From: Neoakkermansia glycaniphila
GTDB lineage: Bacteria; Verrucomicrobiota; Verrucomicrobiia; Verrucomicrobiales; Akkermansiaceae
Direction: 5' to 3'
Assembly: GCF_001683795.1 (NCBI RefSeq)
Contig: NZ_LIGX01000035.1
Span: forward strand, 62,001 to 126,000
Length of the DNA: 64,000 nucleotides
Positions 61,475-64,000 of the stretch are shown one piece after another; the stretch's first letter is position 1, and each line of letters starts with the position of its first letter. The notes under the pieces are model-generated. The model saw only the letters and a program-made list of their open reading frames with translations. It was not told the DNA's origin and made no database searches. Position numbers and translations under genes: made by a program.

Positions 61475-61882
61475 CTCTAAAACGTATACGCATTGAATAT
61501 CTATTTCTTTCAACAAGGAGAAAAGGCATGCAAAACCAGCCTCTCGATTGTATTTCGTCACAGACTACCCAAATAGCGCGCCACCGCCATCATCGCGTAC
61601 AACCATCTTTATAGCACATTTGCATGCACAGCAAAAAATGGCGAATCTGCGGCCTGACAGTCCGTTTCTACCACAGCGTACCGGAAAGCAACCTCTTCAA
61701 TGAACTCCACATTTTAGCCCTTGCAGGGAGCCTTGCCCAATACCCGGTTTGAATGTTACAAGCATTCGTGCCAGTCGGACAGGCGAATTCACAGCCTTCA
61801 AACTCACTGAACCCACACCTCTCCGGCAGAAAGCACCCCCATTCCAAACATCAACCGTTTTAACAGAAAACCACTACTTCAC

Positions 61883-63601
61883 ATGTCAACAGTCATACAC
61901 CACATCCCCATCACCACAGGACAGGCGCACCACATGACCCTGCGCCTCGTGCAATCATACGGAGCCCCTGCGGCCCTAGCCGACTACACGGTCTACGGCA
62001 GCATCCTGCAGGACGGAGAAACCGTCCCCATCTCAGCCACGGGATCGGATGCCTCCGGCATCCTCTTAACCATCCCGCCGCTTTACCCCGGCAGCCATCC
62101 CTACAACCTCCACCTCAAGCATAAAACATCCGGTACCGACTACCTCTTCCTTCAGGGCAACTGCGACGTCTCGGAACTCATCGGCCCCGACACTCTGGAC
62201 AACACGGCGGCCGAACAAATCACCGTCACCTTGAAAGACGACCTTTCCGATATCAGTGCGACACTTCAACTTTATCCTTTGCAAAATGGAAGTTCAAAAA
62301 ACGGACTTGCCTTACAGGATCTGCAGGCCATGCTGGATGATGAAGCATTTCAAAAGCAACTCCAGTCTGCTTGCCGCATTCCTGAAATTGAAGAAAACAT
62401 GGCGCATAAGGCCGACGTATCATCTCTCACCTCCTATCTTCCGTACAAAAAACTTGGTAACAATTTAATTGTGAATGATGATGGAACGGTCTCCGTCGAC
62501 TTGCTTGATTATACAGGTGCCGATATTGCAATCGTACGCACATCTCCAGCAACAACCTCGGAAACGGGTATTGACGATGCTCTAAACGAGGCTGGATATA
62601 CGTGGAGTAAACCTTCCGAGGAGCGATGGTTGATTCGCAATGCCAATCTTCCACTGGCTGACAACGTAAGGAGTGCCATTCAGATGTACAGAAGCATGAA
62701 TATGACCTACGCCATTATGGCAAGCCAGGCTGTCGTAAGCGATGCCGCTGCTGCTCTTCCTTATGGTCAGGCTTTGATCATTGCATGGAATAGGCAGCCG
62801 CATCCCTCGTGTGTGGAGTCGATTCTATCCTATCTGCAAAATGCAGGATACAGTTATACGAATGATCCGGATGAACGCTCCATTGTTATCCATATGAAAG
62901 GTACTCAAGTACCTGAAAAGATACAAATGCTTCTCGATAGCTGGCACTCGCATGAAGACTATACCATTGAGCAGTCAGGTTATGTCACGCTTCATAATTT
63001 GGTTTCTCCGAAACGCATGATTGCGGCAGTTCAAGCCATGACAGATGATCAAAAGGCCGCTCTACGAACCGCTCTCGGAATTGAACCTGTGGATACGTCT
63101 GCGTTCGTACCATATGCTAAACTCGGCCGAGCCCTCACCACAGCTTCCGATGGCAAAGTCGATGTCGACCTGTCCAACTATAGTGGCACAACCGTCAACA
63201 TTATCGGCACCACATCGGCATGCATCGGCCAATCAGCAGCCAATCGATTCGAAGCAACGGCCAGCGGATCCATATGCAAACATACCAGCAGAAGCGAGAT
63301 TGTCAGCGGGACCGCACTCATGCGCGTACAACCAAGTGCTTTTCATATACAAAATGGCGAACTACCAACTGATAGTAAAATTACAGCAGCTGATAATGGA
63401 GTATTGGCCATGCAAGCAAAAGCGGATGTTGCAATGCGATCCTTAAGCGGCAACTACCCGGGTATCTTCCTTAATGGAGGCGCTCACAATGGTGTTGTTG
63501 TAAGAGCAAACTCAACAACATCATACAGCGCAGTCGCCGATATATGCGAAAGCGGAATCAAACTGTACAAATATGTCACATTCTCACAAGGACATAACTA
63601 A
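61883..63601 (+). CDS. Phage-fibre-like structural protein (orphan)
   Basis: The 572-residue product starts MSTVIHHIPITTGQAHHMTL. The first ~100 residues are beta-rich (LRLVQSYGAPAALADYTVYGSI) and resemble the N-terminal adaptor domain of phage baseplate/fibre proteins. The middle has coiled and linker segments (VSSLTSYLPYKKLGNNLIVN; VDTSAFVPYAKLGRALTTAS are similar units). The end is Gly/Ser/Thr-rich as in fibre tips. No other phage genes are nearby, so it may be a domesticated or remnant receptor-binding protein. Homology is a pattern impression. Confidence 0.5.
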   Translation: MSTVIHHIPITTGQAHHMTLRLVQSYGAPAALADYTVYGSILQDGETVPISATGSDASGILLTIPPLYPGSHPYNLHLKHKTSGTDYLFLQGNCDVSELIGPDTLDNTAAEQITVTLKDDLSDISATLQLYPLQNGSSKNGLALQDLQAMLDDEAFQKQLQSACRIPEIEENMAHKADVSSLTSYLPYKKLGNNLIVNDDGTVSVDLLDYTGADIAIVRTSPATTSETGIDDALNEAGYTWSKPSEERWLIRNANLPLADNVRSAIQMYRSMNMTYAIMASQAVVSDAAAALPYGQALIIAWNRQPHPSCVESILSYLQNAGYSYTNDPDERSIVIHMKGTQVPEKIQMLLDSWHSHEDYTIEQSGYVTLHNLVSPKRMIAAVQAMTDDQKAALRTALGIEPVDTSAFVPYAKLGRALTTASDGKVDVDLSNYSGTTVNIIGTTSACIGQSAANRFEATASGSICKHTSRSEIVSGTALMRVQPSAFHIQNGELPTDSKITAADNGVLAMQAKADVAMRSLSGNYPGIFLNGGAHNGVVVRANSTTSYSAVADICESGIKLYKYVTFSQGHN

Positions 63602-63793
63602 TTTTTATAGGAGAGCACAAGATATTATCGAAAACCCTCCACGTCTCAGCATTCATTCCACATAGTTAACCCCCTCTTCCCGGGTGATATTTCTGCACGA
63701 GGTCAAGGCCTTGATGCGGGATATTACCCGAAAAAACACCAAAAACACACATTTTTCGATTAAAAAACAAGAAAAATAGACAAAAAAGCCTAC

Positions 63794-63841
63794 GGCGCCT
63801 GCTTTACAGGGTAGAAGACATCGCTTCTCCCGGCAGGCGCC
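63794..63841 (+). other. Long structured hairpin upstream of the last gene
   Basis: GGCGCCTGC (63794-) pairs with GCAGGCGCC (-63841). Inside, GGG.AGAAG pairs with CTTCTCCC around ACATCG. It lies 33 bases before the ATG at 63874 and has no T tract, so it is more likely a 5'-UTR structure than a terminator. The rest of 63602-63873 shows no supported gene. Confidence 0.55.
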
Positions 63842-63873
63842 CCGGCAACAAAACCTCAACACACATACACAAC

Positions 63874-64000
63874 ATGTCTTCACAACAATCCCCCCTCCAT
63901 CCTTCCAGCGGCCCCGTCGAGAACGAAGCCGACCTCGCCATGAACGGCTACCTGCCCGAAGGCTGGGCTCCCTTTATTCCCGGCGACGCGAATACCGCGG
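63874..64000 (+). CDS. Unknown gene, 5' part only
   Basis: The frame opens at ATG with MSSQQSPLHPSSGPVENEAD and stays open to the right edge (43 codons). The start fits the position after the structured leader. The visible residues are acidic and proline-rich and show no signal peptide or motif, so the product cannot be named. Confidence 0.6.
   Translation, partial: MSSQQSPLHPSSGPVENEADLAMNGYLPEGWAPFIPGDANTA

Noticed and set aside
63653..63883. 76-codon Cys/Phe-rich minus-strand frame
   Set aside because: It runs antisense through the hairpin and the start of the next gene, with biased non-protein-like composition.

Overview
The window looks like the chromosome of an Akkermansia-type member of the Verrucomicrobiota. 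This genus-level call is an inference. It rests on GC-rich genes, secreted glycan hydrolases (a GH2 beta-galactosidase with two F5/8C domains and a GH20 hexosaminidase), PEP-CTERM surface proteins, weak Shine-Dalgarno sequences and several CRISPR loci with a type I-C-like repeat. No rRNA is present to fix the species.

Layout. 1-1315: translation operon rpsB-tsf (minus strand; tsf runs off the left edge). 1540-14810: a CRISPR array interrupted by a defective Mu-related prophage. The prophage holds a truncated MuB, a tail protein, an orphan ParA, a morphogenesis-like protein, a tape measure, a tail/baseplate protein, a GT10 (fucosyltransferase-family) glycosyltransferase and small cargo genes. 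14811-17542: CRISPR leader, Hsp33, and two paralogous secreted CPDRCGH-motif proteins, one with an in-frame stop, with a decayed mini-array between them. 17639-23399: minus-strand run guaB-guaA-acetyltransferase-HAD phosphatase-PNPOx-AEC transporter, the last four coupled by 4-base overlaps. 23512-28369: acyltransferase, ispH, dus, MATE pump. 28377-29661: second CRISPR array (17 repeats) and leader. 29814-34289: frameshifted IdeS/Mac-like cysteine protease and carB. 34494-39825: DUF805 protein, malic enzyme, AlkC-like glycosylase, a small coupled gene set and a membrane protein. 40141-45577: nitrogen/sulfur stress cluster (hcp, cupin, two Crp/Fnr regulators, TIGR04076 protein, siroheme reductase) with a TGTGA-N6-TCACA operator. 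45756-49083: lipoprotein, duplicated carB 3' end, intact IdeS/Mac-like protease and PEP-CTERM protein, bracketed by related inverted-repeat elements. 49241-56411: patB-type aminotransferase, hisF, GH2 enzyme, spermidine-synthase-like protein. 56606-64000: proline-rich membrane protein, trxA, asnS, tRNA-Val, GH20 enzyme, phage-fibre-like protein and the start of an unknown gene.

How it fits together. Housekeeping functions (translation, GMP synthesis, carbamoyl phosphate, isoprenoids, histidine) are interleaved with host-glycan degradation and with a nitrosative/sulfite stress cluster that could form one HcpR-like regulon. The most striking structures are: (i) the prophage lying between two pieces of one CRISPR repeat that overlap by AATCC(A), as expected for transpositional insertion with a short target duplication; (ii) two arrays with homologous leaders whose conserved distal box sits at exactly the same distance from the first repeat; (iii) a duplicated carB-tail plus IdeS-like protease segment, one copy broken and one intact, with a CRISPR-repeat fragment and MITE-like inverted repeats at its edge. 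No cas gene lies in the window.
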